Source of the DNA: Treponema sp. UBA1233
GTDB lineage: Bacteria; Spirochaetota; Spirochaetia; Treponematales; Treponemataceae
DNA length: 6,782 nucleotides
Assembly (NCBI GenBank): GCA_002309305.1
Contig: DBWR01000053.1
Coordinates: forward strand, 6,897-13,678
Direction: 5' to 3'
Shown: positions 1-6,100 of the stretch, one piece after another
How positions within the stretch are numbered: the stretch's first letter is position 1
Layout of the letters: each line of letters starts with the position of its first letter
Notes under the pieces: model-generated
Told to the model about the DNA's origin: nothing
The model's input: the letters and a program-made list of their open reading frames with translations, nothing else
The model's database searches: none
Translations under genes and position numbers: made by a program

Positions 1-203
1 CCCAGATTGAGGAACTGGAAGACATGGAAAGCACGACACCGGGAGACTTCGGAGCCATTGCAAGCCGCATCCGCTTTATGAACCCCGACGACGTTAATTC
101 AGACTACCTCTTTGAAGAACTGAAGAAACTCCAGGCCGAAAAGAAAAAGCAGTGGGACAATGAAAACGGAGAAAGTGAGCGCAGAATCGGGTTTACGGCG
201 TAG
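1..203 (+). CDS. Probable AAA-family ATPase, C-terminal fragment
   Basis: An open frame enters from the left edge (first full codon at position 3) and gives 66 residues before TAG at 201-203. It begins QIEELEDMESTTPGDFGAIA and ends SERRIGFTA. The TPGDF motif, followed by a short helix with Arg-x-Arg-Phe, a charged Leu/Glu/Lys-rich helix and a final IGF, resembles the extreme C-terminus of stand-alone AAA ATPases of the SpoVK/CDC48-like type that I know from spirochaetes and other bacteria. That is recalled family knowledge. The Walker motifs would lie upstream, outside the window, so ATPase activity cannot be confirmed here. The frame is clean and uses codons normally. No same-strand gene follows within 1.9 kb, so this is the end of its transcription unit. 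It could instead be another protein with a charged tail; the coding call is firmer than the family call. Confidence 0.6.
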   Translation, partial: QIEELEDMESTTPGDFGAIASRIRFMNPDDVNSDYLFEELKKLQAEKKKQWDNENGESERRIGFTA

Positions 204-381
204 GAGAAATTAAGAAAACCAATTGGTTGGTTTCGACGATGATGGGCTTTTGCTGCTCAGCGGAGCCGTTCCGGAGGAATGGAGCGGAATCGCGGAACCC
301 GTAGTAGCCCGACCCACCTGTCTCGGAGTGTAGCGGAGGGGCTGGTGGGGAACGCCCGCACAAAGCTTTACATCAACCCAT
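204..381. other. GC-rich non-coding block between convergent genes
   Basis: I see no credible gene between the ATPase stop and the end of the PcfJ-like remnant. Composition changes sharply: 41 of 60 bases at 301-360 are G or C, the richest stretch in the window. Several short complementary segments occur: GTTCCG (268-273) with CGGAAC (293-298), AGCCC (306-310) with GGGCT (339-343), and CCCACC (313-318) with GGTGGG (344-349). The last two pairs interleave, so they would form either a pseudoknot or alternative stems. Small frames on both strands cross the block, but they are Pro/Ser/Arg-rich, lack ribosome binding sites and look like shadows of GC-rich DNA. It may be the 3' part of a dispersed repeat or the flank of the PcfJ-like gene. 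Confidence 0.5.
216..233. terminator. Possible weak terminator around a 12-bp palindrome
   Basis: AACCAATTGGTT at 217-228 is a perfect 12-bp palindrome, starting 13 bases after the ATPase stop codon. AAACC (216-220) can alternatively pair with GGTTT (229-233). Read on the minus strand the hairpin is followed by TTCTTAATTTC, a weak U-tract, so it could end transcripts coming from the PcfJ-like side. On the plus strand no T-run follows. It could equally be a protein-binding palindrome. Confidence 0.3.
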
Positions 382-819
382 TTACGAAGCGGCGGCGGCA
401 ACCCTGGGGATGTTTTTCTTGGCACACCATTCGTTGTAGGCTTGGAGTTCGTGTGCGTCCAGTTTTGTGTTAGGGGGACCGAATGCCTGTCTTACGGAAA
501 AGTCGGCTTTGAGTTCGATGCAAATCCGGCAGACTCCCTTGAACATGGCATAAACGATTGTAGATGAGCGGTTACAGACGGCCTTCTTGTAGCTTCCGAC
601 GCAATTGTACATTTCACTTCCGATTTTGGTAAGGGTGAATGAATCCCTTGCGACATAAAAGCACCACCTGTCCCTGTCTGGAACCGGCATGCGTTCATTT
701 GTTTCCGGATCCACGCAAAAATCATTTCCTGTTTTGTATTCAAGGTCAAGGAAACACTGCTCAAGGTTGAACCTTATGTTCTTTTCGCCGCATAATTTCC
801 TGCGTTCACATTCCGTCAC
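382..819 (-). pseudogene. PcfJ-like protein, 5'-truncated remnant
   Basis: The frame gives 145 residues from a GTG at 819. Residues about 50-132 look like the core of PcfJ-like proteins (named after a gene on enterococcal conjugative plasmid pCF10; molecular function not established): SEMYNCVGSYKKAV (68-81), SSTIVYAMFKG (85-95), ICIELKADFSVRQAFG (99-114), a conserved Asn (117) and YNEW (128-131). Family members I know are several hundred residues long with a large N-terminal half; here that half is missing. Two adjacent in-frame stops lie at 850-855, the GTG has no Shine-Dalgarno sequence, and the in-frame codons between the stops and the GTG read like continuing protein (CPKTDTGSQA). I therefore read this as a decayed C-terminal fragment rather than a working gene, although a short expressed protein is not excluded. 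No conjugation gene lies nearby. The end, PRVAAAAS, runs into the GC-rich block. Confidence 0.6.
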
Positions 820-952
820 GGCCTGTGAGCCTGTATCCGTTTTAGGGCATCATCATGAAAATGAGTCGCCTTTTAAGCGACATGTTATTGTTGGGAGTCG
901 CTGCAATGAACAGTCATTTTATTGCCTTTTGACGTAGTATTATTTCAAAAAA
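820..952. other. Hairpin-rich spacer between PcfJ remnant and secreted-protein gene
   Basis: This spacer holds no gene I can support. GTCGC (865-869) can pair with GCGAC (877-881) across a 7-base loop. The same arm, extended to AGCGAC (876-881), can instead pair with GTCGCT (897-902). The sequence GAGTCGC is repeated directly at 863-869 and 895-901, so the two foldings exclude each other. AATGA and TCATT form a further 5-bp stem with a 4-base loop at 905-918. Repeat A occupies 918-936. No typical terminator with a T-run follows the secreted-protein gene on the minus strand. Confidence 0.45.
918..936. repeat. Repeat A, copy 1 (19 bp)
   Basis: TTTATTGCCTTTTGACGTA matches 1973-1991 at 18 of 19 positions; only the eighth base differs (C here, T there). 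Similarity fades on both sides, apart from a shared CATTTT on the left with a different number of T. It lies just beyond the 3' end of the secreted-protein gene. With copy 2 it brackets that gene. Confidence 0.8.
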
Positions 953-1858
953 TCATTTTCTATATTTGAATGTCACGAATTTGTTGTCTTCAACTGCATA
1001 GACTTTCTTTTTGTCCGGACTGTAACAAAGCTTTGAAATGCGGGTAACATTGTGCCTGAACAAAGCATCGTCTGACAATTCCAATACACCGTTTGAGTCT
1101 ATTCTCCAGAACAGTTCCGGTGGCACTACGGATATTTCCTTGTCTAATACTTTTTCTCCATCTTTTGTTGTATATTCTTTTACTGTTATTGTACCTAGAA
1201 TTGCCGCTACAGATTTTCCTTGTATGGTTTCCGCTCCAAAATCTGAGAAGTCAAAATACCTTTCAATTTTCCCGTCTGAAGAAATAAGGTCCAGTGATGA
1301 TTCCAGCAGCTCTTCTTCTGTCCAGGCTGTGATATTTCTTTTGTCAGACAAAGGCAAAAAGGATTTTTTCTGGAAATTATAGATTTTTATTCCCTCCACC
1401 GTATCCAAAATCATTCCCTTTTCGTAAATTCCACAAATATGTCCCCATCTGAAATGCGAGACAGTTTCCACAAGTTTTTTTGTATCTTTTATTACATCCG
1501 AAAATTTGATTTTTACATATTCAATTCCGTTTTTATAGACTGTAAAAATAATCCAGTTTTTCTTGTAATTCTGTGGTATAAGATCCGGATGGTGACATAC
1601 AGTACAGTAAGTTCCACTGTCATCCAGAAACACCGTTCCAGCCGCTCCATAGAATTTAGATATTTCCCAGATAGGTGAAGTCTCTTCCTCTGATTTCAGA
1701 TAGCATGATGTTTTGTTATTGTCATAATCTAAATAAAGATAATATTTGCCGTTGCTTGAGGAAACTGTATATGATTTTTCATAATTCAATAATGGCTCAT
1801 CTGCAAAAACAGCGGTAACTAAAAAGGACAGGACTATCCCAAATATACTTTTTTTCAT
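953..1858 (-). CDS. Secreted protein of unknown function
   Basis: I do not recognise this 301-residue protein. The N-terminus is a classical type I signal peptide: MKKS, a hydrophobic core IFGIVLSFLVTAV, then AVFA before Asp20, so it should be exported by Sec to the periplasm or beyond. There is no lipobox cysteine and no later membrane segment. The mature part is rich in aromatic residues and alternating beta-strand patterns, with short turns such as SSNGKYYLYL (34-43), DDSGTY (79-84), SSDGKIERYF (about 194-203) and SPDKKKVYAV near the end. This is reminiscent of beta-propeller blades, but the resemblance is only by eye. The start is well placed: AGGAG at 1866-1870 sits seven bases before the ATG. 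The gene is strongly AT-rich compared with carB and the GC-rich block, and it lies between the two copies of repeat A, which hints at separate acquisition. It appears monocistronic; the downstream PcfJ remnant is on the same strand, 133 bases away. Confidence 0.85.
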   Translation of the reverse strand: MKKSIFGIVLSFLVTAVFADEPLLNYEKSYTVSSSNGKYYLYLDYDNNKTSCYLKSEEETSPIWEISKFYGAAGTVFLDDSGTYCTVCHHPDLIPQNYKKNWIIFTVYKNGIEYVKIKFSDVIKDTKKLVETVSHFRWGHICGIYEKGMILDTVEGIKIYNFQKKSFLPLSDKRNITAWTEEELLESSLDLISSDGKIERYFDFSDFGAETIQGKSVAAILGTITVKEYTTKDGEKVLDKEISVVPPELFWRIDSNGVLELSDDALFRHNVTRISKLCYSPDKKKVYAVEDNKFVTFKYRK

Positions 1859-1932
1859 TTGATTTCTCCTACAACAGTTTTACATGAATTTAGACTTTCA
1901 TAATCTATAATAAAGCATAACACAGTAATCTA

Positions 1933-1956
1933 TATAAAACAAGACCTGCCTGAAAA
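1933..1956. repeat. Repeat B, copy 1: half of the carB terminator
   Basis: This 24-bp segment, starting TATAAAACAAGACCTGCCTG and ending AAAA, matches 3076-3099 at 23 of 24 positions (A at 1944 where the other copy has C). At the other site it forms one arm and most of the loop of the carB terminator. Here the second arm is absent, so no equivalent hairpin can form. The match stops abruptly at its left edge, as expected of a recombination or duplication boundary. Confidence 0.8.
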
Positions 1957-1972
1957 CCATGCGGAGCATTTT

Positions 1973-1991
1973 TTTATTGTCTTTTGACGTA
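1973..1991. repeat. Repeat A, copy 2 (19 bp)
   Basis: TTTATTGTCTTTTGACGTA differs from copy 1 (918-936) by one base. It begins 17 bases after repeat B copy 1 ends, so the two together form a compact junction of about 59 bp between the secreted-protein gene and the ORF6N gene. It also overlaps a promoter-like sequence for the ORF6N gene. Confidence 0.8.
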
Positions 1992-2005
1992 AAATCTATT
2001 ATATT
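1977..2005 (+). promoter_or_regulatory. Possible promoter of the ORF6N gene
   Basis: TTGTCT (1977-1982) and TATATT (2000-2005) are separated by 17 bases. The -10 box matches the consensus at five of six positions, the -35 box at only three. Use of this promoter would give a leader of roughly 170 nt before the ATG at 2181. The sequence TTGACG at 1984-1989 is a better -35 box but lacks a good partner at the right distance. Confidence 0.3.
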
Positions 2006-2127
2006 TAATCTGTAAAGCCTGCTGCACAGAAGACTATATCCAGTGACTAGAGAATTTTTTTAGCATGTACAGTTATAAGATTGCCGTGTTGAACGCGGAA
2101 AGACACGTTTATTTTTCTTTACCACGA

Positions 2128-2139
2128 TTCAGGCCTGAA
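2128..2139. repeat. Perfect 12-bp palindrome, possible operator
   Basis: TTCAGGCCTGAA is fully self-complementary and lies 41 bases before the ORF6N start codon, inside the presumed leader. A second CTGAA at 2152-2156 repeats one half-site. A palindrome of this type could be an operator, perhaps for autoregulation by the DNA-binding domain of the downstream gene. That role is inference from position alone. Confidence 0.4.
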
Positions 2140-2180
2140 GCTGGACTGGCGCTGAACAATAATCTCTTGAGGTATGTGGT

Positions 2181-3080
2181 ATGGAAAATGAAATTTCAAT
2201 TCTGGAAGAAAACTCTATTCGTTCAAAAATCCATGTTATTCGCGGACAACAGGTAATGCTGGATAGAGATTTGGCTGTATTATACCTAGTCGAAACAAAA
2301 GTATTAAATCAGGCTGTTAAAAGAAATATTGTGCGTTTCCCCGAAAACTTTATGTTTCAATTAAATGATACAGAATTTGAAAATTGGAGGTCACAATTTG
2401 TGACTTCCAATTCGGACAAAATGGGATTAAGACGTCCTCCTTATGCTTTTACGGAACAGGGAGTTGCTATGTTAAGTGCCGTATTAAAAAGTGACACCGC
2501 CGTAAGGGTAAGTATTCAGATAATGAATGCATTTGTTTCAATGCGCCATTTCTTACAGAATAATGCTGAAATTTTTGTTGAACTAAATGCTATGAGACAA
2601 CATCAGGTAGATACCGATGTGCATTTGAAAGAAACTGATAATAAGATAGATAAACTTTTCACGTTGATGGACAAATATAATGTAAAAGAAACACAAGGCA
2701 TCTTTTTCCAAGGGCAGATATTTGATGCCTATGCCAAATTTGAAAGTTTCCTGTCAGCGGCAAAGAAGGAAATTGTTCTTATTGATAACTATGTTGATTT
2801 ATCAATTTTACAGCGACTTGCAAAAAAGAAAAAAGACGTTAACGTGACTATTTACACCGATCCCAAGACAAAACTGACGGCGCAGGATATTCAGACTTTC
2901 AATGCACAGTATCCTACACTTACAGTGAATCATACGACAAAAACTCACGACAGGTTTTTGATTATTGATAATGCAACTATCTATCACATCGGAGCATCTT
3001 TAAAAGATTTGGGCAAAAAGTGCTTTTGTTTTGATGTGCTTGATTCTGGTTATATCCCCATGATTTTGAAGAATTTATAA
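2181..3080 (+). CDS. ORF6N-domain protein with PLD-like C-terminal region
   Basis: This is a 299-residue protein. Residues about 14-103 match the ORF6N domain of phage antirepressor-like proteins: IRGQQVMLDRDLAVLY (20-35), KRNIVRFPENFMFQL (47-61) and YAFTEQGVAMLSAVLKS (88-104). A linking helical, probably coiled-coil segment covers about 105-170. The C-terminal part has GIFFQGQIFDAY (173-184), EIVLIDNYVD (197-206) and THDRFLIID (255-263), followed by GASLKDLGKK (271-280). HDRFLIID fits the phospholipase D pattern HxKx4D with Arg for Lys, so it resembles a PLD fold with one degenerate catalytic motif; nuclease or lipase activity is doubtful. Such proteins occur on prophages and as lone accessory genes, where they are thought to affect repressors or DNA. 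The start is supported by TTGAGGT at 2167-2173. It is AT-rich, its stop codon lies within repeat B copy 2, and no phage genes are near. The domain call is firm; the cellular role is unknown. Confidence 0.88.
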   Translation: MENEISILEENSIRSKIHVIRGQQVMLDRDLAVLYLVETKVLNQAVKRNIVRFPENFMFQLNDTEFENWRSQFVTSNSDKMGLRRPPYAFTEQGVAMLSAVLKSDTAVRVSIQIMNAFVSMRHFLQNNAEIFVELNAMRQHQVDTDVHLKETDNKIDKLFTLMDKYNVKETQGIFFQGQIFDAYAKFESFLSAAKKEIVLIDNYVDLSILQRLAKKKKDVNVTIYTDPKTKLTAQDIQTFNAQYPTLTVNHTTKTHDRFLIIDNATIYHIGASLKDLGKKCFCFDVLDSGYIPMILKNL

Positions 3081-3099
3081 AACAAGCCCTGCCTGAAAA
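3076..3099. repeat. Repeat B, copy 2, inside the carB terminator
   Basis: This is the intact-site partner of 1933-1956 (23 of 24 identical). It includes the last two bases of the final Leu codon and the TAA stop of the ORF6N gene, plus the left arm and part of the loop of the hairpin. With copy 1 it brackets about 1.1 kb that contains only the ORF6N gene. Confidence 0.8.
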
Positions 3100-3113
3100 A
3101 ACAGACAGGGCTT
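3084..3113 (-). terminator. Terminator between ORF6N gene and carB
   Basis: AAGCCCTGCCTG (3084-3095) pairs with CAGACAGGGCTT (3102-3113) at 11 of 12 positions, with one C-A mismatch, across a six-base loop. Read on the minus strand, downstream of carB, it is followed by the U-rich tract TTGTTTTAT, so it is a good intrinsic terminator for carB, 19 bases after its stop codon. On the plus strand it begins three bases after the ORF6N stop but is followed only by TTAATTATG, so termination in that direction is probably weaker. Confidence 0.8.
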
Positions 3114-3132
3114 AATTATGTGATAAATATTC

Positions 3133-6100
3133 TCACATCGAAATCAAGCTGTGGTATTCCTGAAGTGAACGAACGCCGCCTTCACCACCATTACCGTTCT
3201 TTACTGACTCAATACCCTTTACGGCTGCTAGTGCTCCGGCCAGCGTCGTTATGTAGCTTACCTTGTACTTGAGGCATGCCTTGCGGATTGTCTTTCTGTC
3301 CTCGGCGTAGTTGCGCTTTGCCTTTGGCGTGTTGATTACAAGGCATACTTCCTTGTTCATGATCATGTCCACAACGTCAGGACGACCTGCTCCGAGCTTG
3401 TTCACGACATCGCATTTGATTCCGTTTGAGTTGAAGAAATCTGCGGTTCCCTGTGTTGCAACCAGAGTAAAGCCAAGATTCTTCAGTGTCTTACCGATTG
3501 TAATCACTTCCTCTTTCTGCCCCTCTTTATTGCTCAGGCTGATAAGGACCTTTTTGTTTTCCCATGCGGCTGGTGCGTGCGGGAGTTCTGAACCTGCGGC
3601 TTCCTGTGCCTTGTAGAATGCAAGCGGGAATGTTTCTGCGAGACCCAGAACCTCACCTGTTGAGCGCATTTCCGGACCAAGAATCGGGTCAACACCCGGG
3701 AAGCGGCTCCATGGCAATACAGCTTCCTTTGCCCCGTAATATGGAATCTTCTTGTCTTTTAATCCGAGTGACTCAAGTGATTCACCGAGCATCATGCGTG
3801 TAGCAAGACGTGCCATCTGTGTGTCACATACTTTTGACACAAGCGGAACCGTTCGGCTGGCACGCGGGTTTGCTTCGATTACGTAAACCTTTCCGTCCTC
3901 AATGGCATACTGCATGTTCATCAAACCGCAGACGTGAAGAGATTCCGCAATCTTCTTTGTATATTCCTTGATTGTTGCAAGATTGTCAGCCGGAATTGAA
4001 ACAGGTGGAATTACACAGGCAGAGTCACCGGAGTGAATGCCTGCAAGCTCAACGTGCTCCATAACGGCAGGAATGTATACGTGAGTGCTGTCTGCCAAAG
4101 CGTCGGCCTCGCATTCAAGGGCGTTCTTCAGGAAGCGGTCAATCAAGAGCGGTCTGTCTGGTGTTACGCCAACGGCCTTTTCAACATATTCCTTCAAAGT
4201 CGCCTCATCATAAATCACCTCCATTCCACGACCACCAAGAACGAATGAAGGACGAATCATAATCGGGTATCCGATCTTATCTGCACATGCCTTGGCCTCG
4301 TTAAAGTCAATTGCCATTCCGCTTTCGGGCATCGGGATCTCAAGCTTTTCCATCATGTGGCGGAAGAGGTCACGGTCTTCTGCAATGTCGATTGAATCAA
4401 TTGAAGTACCCAAGATGTTCACGCCATTTTCCTGAAGCTCGCGTGCAATGTTAAGCGGGGTCTGGCCACCAAACTGAACGATGACACCGAATGGCTTTTC
4501 CTTTTCATAAATCTGCAGGACATCCTCAGTCGTAACCGGTTCAAAATAAAGTTTGTCGGAAGTATCATAGTCGGTGGAAACAGTCTCCGGGTTGCAGTTT
4601 ACGATGATTGTCTCATATCCCATTTCCTTGAGCTGCATTGCCGCATGACAGCAGCAGTAGTCGAACTCAATTCCCTGACCGATTCTGTTTGGGCCACCGC
4701 CAAGAATCATAATCTTCTTTTTGTTGTCGCTTGCAACACTGTGGTCCGGTTCATTGTATGTTGAATAATAGTAGTTTGCATTCTTTACGCCGCTAACCGG
4801 AACTGCAAGCCATGCCTCGGTGACACCAAGTTCCTTTCGCTTGTCACGGATGGCCTTTTCGCTAACCTTGAGGATCTTGCTGAGGTATTTGTCGCTGAAT
4901 CCGTCCTTCTTTGCCTTAATCAAAAGTTCATCGGCAGGAACACGACCCGGAGTCTTGAGCATCTCCTCTTCAAGGTCAACAAGCTCCTTCATCTGCTGGA
5001 GGAAGTAAGTCTTGACGTAAGTGATTTCCTGAAGCTTATCCAGTGGAACACCCTTGCGGATTGCCTCATAAAGCTGGAAGTATCTTTCGCTAGAGGCAGT
5101 CTTGAGCATCTCGCATAATTCATCGGCGCTCTTTCTGTTAAAGTCCTTTGCAAAACCCAGACCACTGCGGCCATTTTCAAGACAGCGGATAGCCTTCTGG
5201 AATGTTTCCTTGAACGTCTTTCCAATGGACATGACTTCGCCGACAGCCTTCATGCTTGTACCGATGGAATCTTCAACCCCACGGAATTTTTCAAATGCCC
5301 AGCGTGCAAACTTAAGAACGACATAATCACCGTCAGGAGCTCCACCCGGAGTATATTTTTCAAGAGTACCGTCGCGCCAGTATGGAATCTCGTCCAAAGT
5401 CATGCCGGAAGCCAGCTTTGCGGAAATCAAAGCGATTGGGAAACCTGTAGCCTTAGAAGCAAGAGCAGAAGAACGTGAAGTACGAGGGTTTATTTCAATA
5501 ATAACAACGCGTCCAGTCTTTGGGTTGTGTGCGAACTGAACGTTTGTACCACCGATAACACCGATTGATTCAACAATCTTAAATGCATCCCTCTTGAGCC
5601 TCTCTTCCAGTTCCTTGTCAATCGTCAGGAATGGAGCAGAACAGAAGCTGTCTCCAGTGTGAACGCCAACCGCATCAATATTTTCTATAAAGCAGATTGC
5701 AATCATCTGGTTCTTTGCATCACGGACAACCTCAACCTCAAGCTCTTCCCAGCCAAGGATTGATTCTTCTATAAGACACTGATGGGTCATGGACAGGTCA
5801 AGACCGTTTGTAACGATAGTGCGCAGTTCCTCAACATTGTAGCAGAAGCCGCCGCCCTGACCGCCCATCGTATAAGCCGGACGAACAACCAGCGGGAATC
5901 CGATTTCCTCGGCAATCTTTTCGGCTCCCTCAACAGTATGGCAGATTCCGGAGCGGGGAGTGTCGATGCCCAGGGACTTCATGGTTTCCTTAAAAATCTC
6001 ACGGTCCTCACCGCGTTCAATTGCATCAAGGTTTACACCGATTACCTTTACGCCGTATTTGTCAAGGACACCAGCCTTGTTCAGTTCCATCGCCATGTTC

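Larger units (their letters stand above)
1859..2180. other. Divergent spacer with both repeat families
   Basis: This 322-base AT-rich spacer lies between the divergently transcribed secreted-protein and ORF6N genes. It carries the ribosome binding site of the first gene (1866-1870), repeat B copy 1 (1933-1956), repeat A copy 2 (1973-1991), a possible promoter for the ORF6N gene (1977-2005) and a 12-bp palindrome (2128-2139). On the minus strand TTGTTT (1942-1937) and TATGCT (1919-1914), 17 bases apart, are a weak promoter candidate for the secreted-protein gene; its -35 box would come from repeat B. A 63-codon frame starting at 2065 has no ribosome binding site and overlaps the ORF6N gene out of frame, so I do not call it a gene. 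Confidence 0.55.

Noticed and set aside
210..425. 71-codon minus-strand frame in the GC-rich block
   Set aside because: It is a Pro/Ser/Arg-rich frame without a ribosome binding site, typical of chance open frames in GC-rich DNA, and it overlaps the end of the PcfJ remnant.
689..937. 82-codon plus-strand frame across the PcfJ remnant and spacer
   Set aside because: It is mostly antisense to the PcfJ-like frame, lacks a ribosome binding site and ends inside repeat A.
1957..1975. ATGC-GGA-GCAT followed by seven T as a plus-strand terminator
   Set aside because: The stem is only four base pairs with a three-base loop, and no plus-strand gene ends just upstream.
1933..1991. B-A junction as an integron attC site
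   Set aside because: I find no GTTRRRY and RYYYAAC core pair at its ends, and only five-base arms (AAGAC/GTCTT) pair, so the attC label is not supported.
2065..2256. 63-codon plus-strand frame starting at 2065
   Set aside because: It has no ribosome binding site, overlaps the well-supported ORF6N gene out of frame and shows no recognisable protein pattern.
3118..3138. ATGTGA...TCACAT inverted repeat, resembling a CRP site
   Set aside because: The spacer is nine bases instead of the six of the CRP consensus, and the site overlaps the end of carB with no promoter nearby.
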